Assembly: GCA_903901375.1 (NCBI GenBank)
Contig: CAIUQV010000602.1
Location: 1 to 5,040 of the forward strand
Origin: an uncultured Ignavibacteriota bacterium
Lineage (GTDB): Bacteria > Bacteroidota > Ignavibacteria > Tepidaquicellales > Tepidaquicellaceae
DNA: 5,040 bases
Direction: 5' to 3'
The translations under genes were made by a program, and so were the position numbers. Positions 1-5,040 of the stretch are shown here, piece by piece (position 1 is the stretch's first letter; the number at the start of each line of letters is the position of its first letter). The notes beneath the pieces are model-generated. The model worked only from the letters and a program-made list of their open reading frames with translations. It ran no database searches and was not told the DNA's origin.

Positions 1-932
1 CCTTCGGGTACTAAATCCTTATTATCTTTTAGTATGGAATTTACTTTCTCAGAAATCTCAATGATGTTAGAGCCGCTACGTTTCTTAACAGGAATGGAAA
101 TACTTTCCACACCATTCAGACGTGCGTAGGTTTGTCTTTCCTTGAAACCGTAAGTCACTTCAGCAACGTCTTTTACGTAGACGACAAAGTCGCCATCCTT
201 CTTGACGATGATATTACTCATCAGTTCTGGGTTCTTGTACTCACCAGGAACGCGGATAAGGAAACTTGATTTACCGACATCCACTGCACCGCCGGGAATG
301 TTCAGGTTTTCTGCGGATACAGCATTGATTAAATCATTAAAACTAAGGTTATAATATTTAAGTCTGTTAGCATCTGCATCAATCTTCACTTCCCTTTCAA
401 TACCGCCTAGAACTTCAGCAGAAAGTACTCCGGGAATCTGTTCAATTTTATCCTGAATGTTCGTACCTGCTTTCTTAAGTTTAGCAAGGCCGATGTTTCC
501 GCTAAGATTGACGTACATCATCGGCAATTCAGAGAAATTAATTTCCGTGATTACGGGCTCTTTGATATCTGTCGGCATTTTTGTTTTAGCAGTAGAAACC
601 TTATCACGGATTTTCTGCAATGCATCGTCTATAACGACGTCTGTGTTGAACTCAACAGATATAGATGAAAAACTTTCGCGGGATACAGATGTAACTTTTT
701 TAACACCGCTTATACCTTTTACTTCCTTTTCAATTTCCTGAGTAACGAGGTTTTCGATATCCTGCGGAGAGACTCCGGGATATACGGTAGCAATAAACAC
801 GTAAGGAATTTTTATTGACGGACTGGACTCTCTCGGCATAGAGAAATAGGAGAAACTTCCAGTCAGAACAATAATCAGAACAAGGATATAAACAGTTACT
901 TTATTGTTTACTATTAAATTAAAAAACTTCAT
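1..932 (-). CDS. RND efflux transporter permease subunit (N-terminal 310 residues, runs off left edge)
   Basis: This is the inner-membrane, proton-driven pump of a tripartite efflux system. The frame is open from ATG at 932-930 to the window edge, giving 310 of roughly 1000 or more residues expected for the family. The N-terminus fits RND permeases: a short cytoplasmic start, a first membrane helix at about residues 12-30, then M-P-R-E-S-S-P (32-38) and Y-P-G-V-S-P-Q-D-I-E (51-60), the segment that opens the first periplasmic porter domain. Further porter-domain signs are K-G-I-S-G-V (72-77) and N-I-P-G-G near residue 218. It is the last visible gene of the operon, 19 bases after the adaptor stop, with no convincing Shine-Dalgarno sequence. 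The other nearby ATG (936-934) is out of frame. I would call it an HAE-type (organic substrate) pump rather than a metal pump, but the charged transmembrane residues that decide this lie outside the window. Confidence 0.95.
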   Translation of the reverse strand, partial: MKFFNLIVNNKVTVYILVLIIVLTGSFSYFSMPRESSPSIKIPYVFIATVYPGVSPQDIENLVTQEIEKEVKGISGVKKVTSVSRESFSSISVEFNTDVVIDDALQKIRDKVSTAKTKMPTDIKEPVITEINFSELPMMYVNLSGNIGLAKLKKAGTNIQDKIEQIPGVLSAEVLGGIEREVKIDADANRLKYYNLSFNDLINAVSAENLNIPGGAVDVGKSSFLIRVPGEYKNPELMSNIIVKKDGDFVVYVKDVAEVTYGFKERQTYARLNGVESISIPVKKRSGSNIIEISEKVNSILKDNKDLVPE

Positions 933-951
933 ACATTATTAAACTTTTATG

Positions 952-2004
952 TTATTGATTAACAACAGATACTTTATCGCCATCATTCAAACCCTGAAAG
1001 CCAACATTGATAAGCGTTTCACCAATGTTAAGACCTTCTTCAATCAGAACTTTATTATCAGTACGACCGCCGACCTTTACAACCTTCTTCTTAGCAATAT
1101 CACCCTCGAGAACGAATACAAACTTTTCGTCACCGTTATCCACGATATAATCCTGCGGAAGAACGACAGCATTATCAACTGTCAGGTTAGTGAACAAAAT
1201 GTTTGAGGACATTTCAGGTTTGAGAACCCTGTCAGGATTATCGAGTACAACTTCAATCTCAAAAGTTCTGCTCGTTGCATTGATAGAAGGTCCCACATAA
1301 CTAATAGTTCCCTTGTATTCTTCACCGGGAAGGACATCGAAAGAAATCTTAACGGACTGACCTTTAGAGACCTGAGTTAAATACCTTTCAGGAATACCGC
1401 AGCTTACCTTAACTTTAGAAATGTTTACTATACTTAAAATTGGAGCACCAGGTGAAGACATTTCGCCTTTATTCATAAACTTAGCTTCAACGACTCCAGA
1501 AATAGGTGACTGGACGTAACCTTTGCTAAGTCTAACTTTGTAAAGGTCCAAAGACTTCAGAGCAATATCCATCTGAAGTTTTGCATGAGTGTACTGCTGT
1601 TCTGTTGCGACAGCATCCTGATAGAGTCTTTCAGTTCTTTCGTAGTTTTCTTTAGCGAGCTCAAACTGAGACAGTGCCTGCAGATACGCAGCTTCATCAA
1701 CGTCTTTCTTAAGTTTGACTACGACTTCGCCTTTACCGACTCTGTCACCTTTATCTTTAGCAAGCCATGTGATGAGACCGCCTTCTTCAGAAGAAATCTT
1801 TGCACTTTCGAACGGTTTAACAATTCCGACAACTTTATAAGTCTCTTCGAAATACTCACCCTGAATAACAGTTGTTTTTACGAGCGGGAGTTTTTTACCT
1901 TCCACTTTATCGTTTTTCTTTCTACCGCAGGCAGTGACAGAAACTGCGAGGGTTATAACCAACAACAGATATAAATACTTTCTCATATATTTGAAATTTA
2001 ACAT
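952..2004 (-). CDS. RND efflux periplasmic adaptor subunit (HlyD/AcrA family lipoprotein)
   Basis: This is the periplasmic adaptor linking the inner-membrane pump to the outer-membrane channel. The 350 residues show the family order. A lipoprotein signal ends in V-T-A-C with Cys26 as the lipid-anchor site. The first half of the lipoyl-like domain is at about 60-100, a helical hairpin at about 103-160, and the second lipoyl half at about 161-195 with the hallmark S-P-I-S-G-V-V. A beta-barrel spans about 197-275 and ends in L-K-P-E-M (often L-x-P-G-M), followed by a membrane-proximal domain to 350. Length is normal. The start is uncertain. ATG at 2004 lies one base after the channel gene's stop, but the in-frame Met7 (codon 1986-1984) would give a more usual lipoprotein signal, M-R-K-Y followed by a hydrophobic core, with 19 residues before the Cys. 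Neither has a strong ribosome binding site; a weak GAGA precedes the first. The substrate cannot be inferred. Confidence 0.95.
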   Translation of the reverse strand: MLNFKYMRKYLYLLLVITLAVSVTACGRKKNDKVEGKKLPLVKTTVIQGEYFEETYKVVGIVKPFESAKISSEEGGLITWLAKDKGDRVGKGEVVVKLKKDVDEAAYLQALSQFELAKENYERTERLYQDAVATEQQYTHAKLQMDIALKSLDLYKVRLSKGYVQSPISGVVEAKFMNKGEMSSPGAPILSIVNISKVKVSCGIPERYLTQVSKGQSVKISFDVLPGEEYKGTISYVGPSINATSRTFEIEVVLDNPDRVLKPEMSSNILFTNLTVDNAVVLPQDYIVDNGDEKFVFVLEGDIAKKKVVKVGGRTDNKVLIEEGLNIGETLINVGFQGLNDGDKVSVVNQ

Positions 2005-2005
2005 T

Positions 2006-3328
2006 TTATTTTTTCTCTAATAATTCTTCTAACTCGGCTTTAGCGTTAAGGTACTCGACTATTGCCTGATAATAACCTAATTTTGAATTGCTCAACTGAG
2101 TACCGGCATCTATAACATCAATCTGATTAACGACACCGTTTTTGAAACTAAGAGCAGCGAGTTCATAACCTCTTTCAGCCATCTTTACAGTTTCATAAGT
2201 AGCGACAACTTTATTCTTTGCCTCACCCATTTTAAGGATAATGCTCTGAGCCATAAGGCGGAGCTTCATTTTAACGTCGGAAATAGTTTCGTCAGTTTTC
2301 TTAATATCAATTTCACTCTGCTTCACTTTGTACGAATTTCTGAAGAAGTTTAAATCCCAGTTAAGACCTACACCTGCATTTATAACGTTAAAGAACCTGT
2401 AGCTTCCAAGACCTCTGCCATCGTCTTCAGCTGCCTGCAAGTTGTACTGACCGAAGAGATAAAGTTTCGGAAGATAATTTGCTTTATCTATTGACAGCAA
2501 CTGTTTATTAATATCCTGATTAATTCTAAGCTGTCTGACAGCGACATTATTTTCTGCAATCTTTGTGATTAAATCATCTATGCTACCGTAGTATTCAGTA
2601 CTATCAAAAGTAAGGCTGCCAGTAACATCAACATCCAGTATATCTTTTAATCCGATTGCGTTTTTAAGAACTTTCTTTGTTATAGTAAGATTATTCTCTG
2701 ATTCAACAACGGGCGGTTTAAGGTTTTCCATAGTAACCTTAGCACGGAGATAATCGAATTCAGTAGAAGTACCGTTCCTGTATCTTCTTTCGACAACGTC
2801 GTAGTTCTCAACAGCATTATTGAGGTTGAGCTTTCTGACGTTAACAACTTCTTTCATAAAGAGGACATTATAGTAAGCTTTTTTAACATCAGAAGTAACT
2901 TTTGCTTCGACAGAGTTTACAGTTTCAGACTGCAGGCCTGTATAATAATCGGCAATTTTTATAGCCTGCATAACAGGAGTACCGAGTACAGGAATAGGTT
3001 CGGATACCTGAAAACTATTAACGATAGCATTATCAGTTCCGATACTGAATCTTTGTCCGAAAATATCGAAGACCTGTTTCTTAAAAGCCCTGTTATACTG
3101 AGAGCTTAAGGTAATAGTAGGTACGAGACTCTGGCTATAGACCTCGGAGACTTTCTTTTCGGCCTTGAGTTTATCGAGTTTAGCATTAACGAGCGTAGTG
3201 TTATTGCTTTTTGCAGTAAAGATAGCATCGTCGAGAGAGAAGACTCTCGCACGGATTGTATCCTGAGCATTAACGAACGCAGGAGAGGTTAAAACAAGAC
3301 AGACAATTAAAACAATTAATTTATTCAT
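2006..3328 (-). CDS. TolC-family outer-membrane efflux channel
   Basis: This is the outer-membrane exit duct of the tripartite pump; three copies are expected to form a barrel and a periplasmic helical tunnel. The 440 residues begin with a Sec signal peptide (hydrophobic core about 4-17, likely cleavage after A-F-V-N-A at 17-21). Two outer-membrane-efflux-protein repeats follow, about 30-225 and 250-438. The internal duplication is visible by eye: Y-R-N-G-T-S-T-E-F-D-Y-L-R-A (183-196) in the first half matches F-K-N-G-V-V-N-Q-I-D-V-I-D-A (395-408) in the second. L-V-P-T-I-T-L (68-74) and Y-L-P-K-L-Y-L in the second half mark the strands that enter the membrane barrel. The C-terminal helix is rich in Glu, Leu and Lys. 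ATG at 3328 lies one base after the repressor's stop codon, and the stop at 2006 is one base before the adaptor ATG, so translational coupling on both sides is likely. Confidence 0.95.
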   Translation of the reverse strand: MNKLIVLIVCLVLTSPAFVNAQDTIRARVFSLDDAIFTAKSNNTTLVNAKLDKLKAEKKVSEVYSQSLVPTITLSSQYNRAFKKQVFDIFGQRFSIGTDNAIVNSFQVSEPIPVLGTPVMQAIKIADYYTGLQSETVNSVEAKVTSDVKKAYYNVLFMKEVVNVRKLNLNNAVENYDVVERRYRNGTSTEFDYLRAKVTMENLKPPVVESENNLTITKKVLKNAIGLKDILDVDVTGSLTFDSTEYYGSIDDLITKIAENNVAVRQLRINQDINKQLLSIDKANYLPKLYLFGQYNLQAAEDDGRGLGSYRFFNVINAGVGLNWDLNFFRNSYKVKQSEIDIKKTDETISDVKMKLRLMAQSIILKMGEAKNKVVATYETVKMAERGYELAALSFKNGVVNQIDVIDAGTQLSNSKLGYYQAIVEYLNAKAELEELLEKK

Positions 3329-3329
3329 T

Positions 3330-3953
3330 TTATTTCTTAATGTGCTTTTTCTTTTGATTATAATATTTAATTCTTCCTTTTTCGGTAAGGATACCGTTAA
3401 GCTGCATTTCGAACACGAACTTCAGAGCTTCTGACATAGAGAAATTATTTTCCATCAGAAACTTCGGGTTAACGATTGCATGCATAGAAGCGATGTGAGA
3501 TGCAATCACTATTTCGGTCGGTATATTAGCAATATACTTTTCTTTCATACCCTGTTTAAAGAGTTTACGGGCATAGTAGAAGATTTTTTCTTCCCTGAAC
3601 TTTTCAACAGATTTCCATATATCGGGATAATGAATCTGGAAATCCTTCACCCATTTATCGCTGACCTTAGAAAGGTCGCACGAATAATCTTCAAGCAGTT
3701 TAACGAATTTACTAACGACATCGGTTTTGCTGTGAACAATTTTATCGACTCTTTCTGTAGAGCCAGTCATCCAGAATTTAGTAATTTCCTTAACAAGGTT
3801 TTCTTTGGAAGGAAAATGTTTATAGATGGTTTTCTTACTAATCATCAGCAAAGCGGCAAGCTCGTCCATCGAGGTTTTGTACAGACCATTCTCACGGAAG
3901 AGTTTATCGGCAACGGTTAGAATCTTTTCTTTTTCGGCTTTATCGTTTTTCAT
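3330..3953 (-). CDS. TetR/AcrR-family transcriptional repressor
   Basis: This is a ligand-responsive DNA-binding repressor, expected to act as a dimer and to control the efflux genes that follow on the same transcript. It has 207 residues, usual for the family. The N-terminal helix-turn-helix spans about 8-55: D-K-L-F-R-E-N-G at 16-23, then T-S-M-D-E-L-A (27-33), and a recognition helix around S-K-K-T-I-Y-K-H-F (39-47) followed by S-K-E-N-L (49-53). Residues from about 60 onward are the variable ligand-binding and dimer domain and show nothing that names a ligand. The C-terminus is unusually basic (K-K-K-H-I-K-K). The gene is first in the operon; its stop is one base before the channel ATG. 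A perfect inverted repeat 5 bases upstream of the start suggests autorepression. The start is supported by the normal helix-turn-helix position. I see no Shine-Dalgarno sequence. Confidence 0.95.
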   Translation of the reverse strand: MKNDKAEKEKILTVADKLFRENGLYKTSMDELAALLMISKKTIYKHFPSKENLVKEITKFWMTGSTERVDKIVHSKTDVVSKFVKLLEDYSCDLSKVSDKWVKDFQIHYPDIWKSVEKFREEKIFYYARKLFKQGMKEKYIANIPTEIVIASHIASMHAIVNPKFLMENNFSMSEALKFVFEMQLNGILTEKGRIKYYNQKKKHIKK

Positions 3954-3958
3954 ATCTA

Positions 3959-3988
3959 TGGAAACTATTTTCGTTTATTTAGTTTCCA
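3959..3988. promoter_or_regulatory. Probable TetR-family operator (perfect 9-12-9 inverted repeat)
   Basis: TGGAAACTA (3959-3967) and TAGTTTCCA (3980-3988) are perfect inverted copies separated by 12 bases. The repeat lies 5 bases upstream of the repressor ATG. Dyads next to the gene's own start are the usual binding sites of TetR-family repressors, so it is most simply read as the operator for autoregulation of the four-gene efflux operon. One arm overlaps the proposed -10/-7 element, which would let a bound dimer block transcription start. The symmetry is seen directly; the binding is inferred. Confidence 0.75.
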
Positions 3989-4016
3989 AATTAGAAATAT
4001 TGAATTTAAGAATCAA
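3988..4016 (-). promoter_or_regulatory. Possible promoter of the tetR-efflux operon
   Basis: On the minus strand TTGATT (4016-4011) is followed after 17 bases by TAATTT, then GG (3993-3986). The first box is an acceptable -35, or a TTG of the -33 type. The second is a weak sigma70 -10 and a near match to the Bacteroidota -7 element TAnnTTTG. Transcription would start inside the inverted repeat. The boxes are weak, and the main support is their placement relative to the repressor gene and the operator. Confidence 0.35.
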
Positions 4017-4090
4017 GTGAAATAACAAATGTATTCGGAAACATACCCTTACCATTAAATACGGAATGGAATGAGTAATGTTGCGTTACT

Positions 4091-4111
4091 TAGTTGATAG
4101 TTGTTAGTTGT
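4091..4111. repeat. Heptamer tandem repeat (TAGTTGA, TAGTTGT, TAGTTGT)
   Basis: Three contiguous 7-base units at 4091-4097, 4098-4104 and 4105-4111 differ by a single base in the first copy. Short heptamer tracts like this are typical of slippage-prone intergenic DNA. The tract lies about 140 bases upstream of the repressor start, outside the proposed promoter, and no role can be read from the sequence. Confidence 0.7.
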
Positions 4112-4202
4112 CTTTATTACTTAAGAGACAAACAAACCTTATCCATTATATTAATGAACCTCTCCGCCGGATGCAACGGGGTATCGCTTTGTGTTTTACG
4201 TT

Positions 4203-4219
4203 CAACCCCGCTGGGGTTG
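4203..4219. repeat. Array hairpin: 7-base arms, 3-base loop
   Basis: CAACCCC (4203-4209) pairs perfectly with GGGGTTG (4213-4219) around the loop GCT. It is preceded by one copy of the shared 9-mer TTGTGTTTT (4189-4197). No T-run follows closely on either strand, so it is not a standard terminator. Confidence 0.8.
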
Positions 4220-4236
4220 GATTGTGTTTTCGTGTT

Positions 4237-4255
4237 CCACCGGCTCCGCCGGCGG
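4237..4255. repeat. Array hairpin: CCGGC/GCCGG core, 3-base loop
   Basis: CCGGC (4240-4244) pairs with GCCGG (4248-4252) around TCC. Two more C-G pairs lie outside one A/C mismatch, giving 4237-4255. The second copy of TTGTGTTTT (4222-4230) precedes it. Confidence 0.7.
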
Positions 4256-4266
4256 TTATTCATATT

Positions 4267-4285
4267 TAACCCGCTTTGCGGGTTA
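4267..4285. repeat. Array hairpin: perfect 8-base arms, 3-base loop
   Basis: TAACCCGC (4267-4274) and GCGGGTTA (4278-4285) are perfect inverted copies around TTT. This is the cleanest palindrome of the array. The flanks are AT-rich but lack a strong T-run directly after the stem on either strand. Confidence 0.8.
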
Positions 4286-4290
4286 CACAT

Positions 4291-4323
4291 AAAAATATAT
4301 ACTCGCCGCAAGCGGCTGAGTAT
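4291..4323 (-). terminator. Possible rho-independent terminator of the cupin gene (also the last array hairpin)
   Basis: Read on the minus strand, the stem at 4323-4299 pairs ATACTC with GAGTAT and GCCGC with GCGGC around a TT loop, with one unpaired A. It is followed by ATATTTTT (4298-4291). A strong GC stem with a U-rich tail 54 bases after the cupin stop codon fits an intrinsic terminator. The tail begins with mixed A and T, and the stem also belongs to the repeat array, so the function may be incidental. Confidence 0.4.
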
Positions 4324-4376
4324 TTACACGATGAGATTAGAAAATATTTTAAACTGAGATTAACAGTAAAGAACAA

Positions 4377-4742
4377 TTAATCCTCGTCCCTATGAACTGT
4401 GCCGGGTGTAAACGCAGGAAGACACACAGCTACGTATGAAGCTCCTTCAGGATTTGGAGAACTATACCTTACCCATTCACCTTTAGAAATCATAATCGCC
4501 TCGCCTGCTTTTACATCGTAGGTATTGTCTTTTGTTTCAACGTGCAGAACTCCTCCAAGGACGACTGTATATTCGTCGAATTCCGGAGTTTGTCCGGGTT
4601 CGAGCCATCCATCGGGACTTTTCATCAATGCAATGCTCACATTACTGTCACCTGAAGCAACAGCGCCGAAGTACTCCTTAATAATCTTCTCTTTAGTGCC
4701 AGCTGCTTTGATTATAGACGGAGTTTCAATAAGTTTTGCCAT
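4377..4742 (-). CDS. Small single-domain cupin protein, function unknown
   Basis: The 121-residue product is a single cupin beta-barrel, a normal length for stand-alone cupins. Motif 1 lies at about 50-64 (G-Q-T-P-E-F-D-E-Y, ending in G-G), and motif 2 at about 80-94 (G80, then I-S-K-G-E-W-V). The usual metal ligands are mostly missing. The two motif-1 histidines are replaced, by alignment with H-x-H-x3-E, by Gln51 and Pro53. Only the glutamate (Glu57) remains, and the motif-2 histidine position is Val91. It may therefore bind no metal or use other residues, and a sugar-, ligand- or structure-binding role is as likely as an enzyme. I am reminded of EutQ-like cupins but cannot assign one. The gene is transcribed alone, away from the ferredoxin-like gene at 4869. 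Its start is the only in-frame Met near the N-terminus, with no clear Shine-Dalgarno sequence. Confidence 0.88.
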   Translation of the reverse strand: MAKLIETPSIIKAAGTKEKIIKEYFGAVASGDSNVSIALMKSPDGWLEPGQTPEFDEYTVVLGGVLHVETKDNTYDVKAGEAIMISKGEWVRYSSPNPEGASYVAVCLPAFTPGTVHRDED

Positions 4743-4823
4743 ATAAATTGTTTTTATACAAAATAGCTATTCAAGAAATTAATATTAATACATATAGTAC
4801 TGAGGAACTTCTTTTACATTTAT

Positions 4824-4853
4824 TTTATAGATCAAAAAAGATATTATTGACAA
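4824..4853 (-). promoter_or_regulatory. Possible sigma70-type promoter of the cupin gene
   Basis: On the minus strand TTGTCA (4853-4848) and TATAAA (4829-4824) are separated by 18 bases. Each matches five of six consensus positions. Initiation near 4817 would leave a leader of about 75 bases before the ATG at 4742. AT-rich DNA yields such matches by chance, and the organism may use Bacteroidota-type promoters, so the call is tentative. Confidence 0.3.
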
Positions 4854-4868
4854 AAATAAAACATAAGA

Positions 4869-5040
4869 ATGAGTAAAAAACTAAAGAATAAATTTGAAGA
4901 ACTGGGGCTGGACAAGACCAAGAAACACATTTTCATCTGCTGTGATGCAAAAGATGATAAGTGTGTGAAGAGTGAGGAAGGACAGAAGTCGTGGAAATAC
5001 CTGAAGAAGAGATTAGCGGAGCTTGACCTTGTTGGTAAAG
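4869..5040 (+). CDS. Thioredoxin-like (2Fe-2S) ferredoxin domain protein (N-terminal 57 residues, runs off right edge)
   Basis: The frame from ATG at 4869 is open to the window edge. After a lysine-rich lead it reads K-K-H-I-F-I-C-C-D (18-26), Cys32, then S-E-E-G-Q-K-S-W-K-Y-L-K-K-R-L (35-49). This matches the start of small thioredoxin-fold [2Fe-2S] ferredoxins, in which a first beta-strand leads into a cysteine pair, followed by an S-x-x-G-x-x-S/A-x-x-x-L-K helix. Cys24 or Cys25, with Cys32, would give two cluster ligands; the other two, expected later in a C-x3-C-like segment, are beyond the edge. Such proteins carry electrons in the cytoplasm as stand-alone proteins or as domains of larger redox enzymes, and which applies here cannot be seen. 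No strong Shine-Dalgarno sequence precedes the start. It is transcribed away from the cupin gene, with 126 bases between the two starts. Confidence 0.8.
   Translation, partial: MSKKLKNKFEELGLDKTKKHIFICCDAKDDKCVKSEEGQKSWKYLKKRLAELDLVGK

Larger units (their letters stand above)
4160..4323. repeat. Array of GC-rich short-loop hairpins at about 30-38 base spacing
   Basis: Four clear palindromes, with a decayed fifth at the left end (about 4160-4182), lie in AT-rich DNA. The clear ones are 4203-4219 (7-base arms, loop GCT), 4237-4255 (CCGGC/GCCGG core, loop TCC), 4267-4285 (8-base arms, loop TTT) and 4299-4323 (5+6 paired bases, loop AA, one bulged T). Centres fall near 4173, 4211, 4246, 4276 and 4311. 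The stems differ in sequence but share form. The 9-mer TTGTGTTTT recurs at 4189-4197 and 4222-4230, just before the second and third elements, so part of the array is a degenerate tandem unit of about 33-35 bases. It resembles REP-like palindromic repeats. No transposase or CRISPR-type conserved repeat is present in the window. Confidence 0.75.
3954..4376. other. 423-base intergenic region between the efflux operon and the cupin gene
   Basis: I find no credible gene here. Going up the coordinates it holds: the probable operator and promoter of the efflux operon (about 3959-4016); G-G-A-A-A-C at 4037-4042, which resembles an operator half-site but has no partner; a short stem at 4073-4089 (AGTAA/TTACT around 7 bases); a three-copy heptamer repeat (4091-4111); a 6-base inverted repeat (TTGTCT 4108-4113, AGACAA 4126-4131); and the GC-rich hairpin array (about 4160-4323). 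Last comes an AT-rich tail with TGAGATTA twice (4332-4339 and 4355-4362) flanking the palindrome AAAATATTTT. Open frames across the array (4094-4357 plus, 4117-4311 minus) are composed largely of the palindromes, and I do not regard them as genes. Confidence 0.7.

Noticed and set aside
1585..1974. 129-codon plus-strand open frame opposite the adaptor gene
   Set aside because: It lies wholly inside a well-supported minus-strand adaptor gene. Its phenylalanine- and serine-rich translation is what an antisense shadow looks like.
3480..3920. 146-codon plus-strand open frame opposite the repressor gene
   Set aside because: It is antisense to the TetR-family gene, whose helix-turn-helix is clear. 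The translation shows no domain and has no start-site support.
4073..4089. Hairpin AGTAA/TTACT as a terminator
   Set aside because: The stem is only five bases and AT-rich, and neither strand has a T-run after it.
4160..4323. CRISPR array
   Set aside because: Spacing is regular but there is no conserved repeat sequence; the palindromes differ from unit to unit, the intervals between stems are only about 11-17 bases, and no cas gene is visible.
4847..4852. Perfect TTGACA as a -35 box for the ferredoxin-like gene on the plus strand
   Set aside because: The matching -10 would fall at about 4870, on or inside the start codon, and no TATAAT-like sequence is there. The same bases fit better, on the other strand, as the cupin -35.

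Overview
The window looks like chromosomal DNA from an AT-rich bacterium of the Bacteroidota/Ignavibacteriota (FCB) kind. This is an inference from three things: start codons mostly without a clear Shine-Dalgarno sequence, promoter-like boxes that are only loosely sigma70-like, and an intergenic cluster of GC-rich palindromes of a style I associate with that group. The species cannot be named from this sequence.

Layout. Positions 3953 down to 1 (minus strand) hold a compact four-gene operon: a TetR-family repressor, a TolC-type outer-membrane channel, a lipoprotein periplasmic adaptor, and the first 310 residues of an RND inner-membrane pump that runs off the left edge. The first two junctions are identical (stop codon, one A, then ATG), and the third has a 19-base gap. 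A 9-12-9 perfect inverted repeat lies 5 bases upstream of the repressor start and is the likely operator. A 423-base gene-free stretch follows (3954-4376). It holds the operon's promoter region, a three-copy heptamer repeat and a regularly spaced array of GC-rich hairpins. Beyond it are a small minus-strand cupin gene (4377-4742) and, transcribed away from it, the start of a thioredoxin-like [2Fe-2S] ferredoxin gene (4869 to the right edge).

How the parts work together. Adaptor, channel and pump make a complete tripartite export system spanning both membranes. The repressor is the first gene of the same transcript and probably represses the whole operon through the inverted repeat. Ligand release would therefore raise the pump and its own repressor together, giving a self-limiting response. 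The substrate cannot be told from the sequence. The cupin and ferredoxin genes have no evident link to the pump.

The coding content is ordinary. The least explained element is the hairpin array at about 4160-4323. No clearly new multi-gene system is visible in this window.
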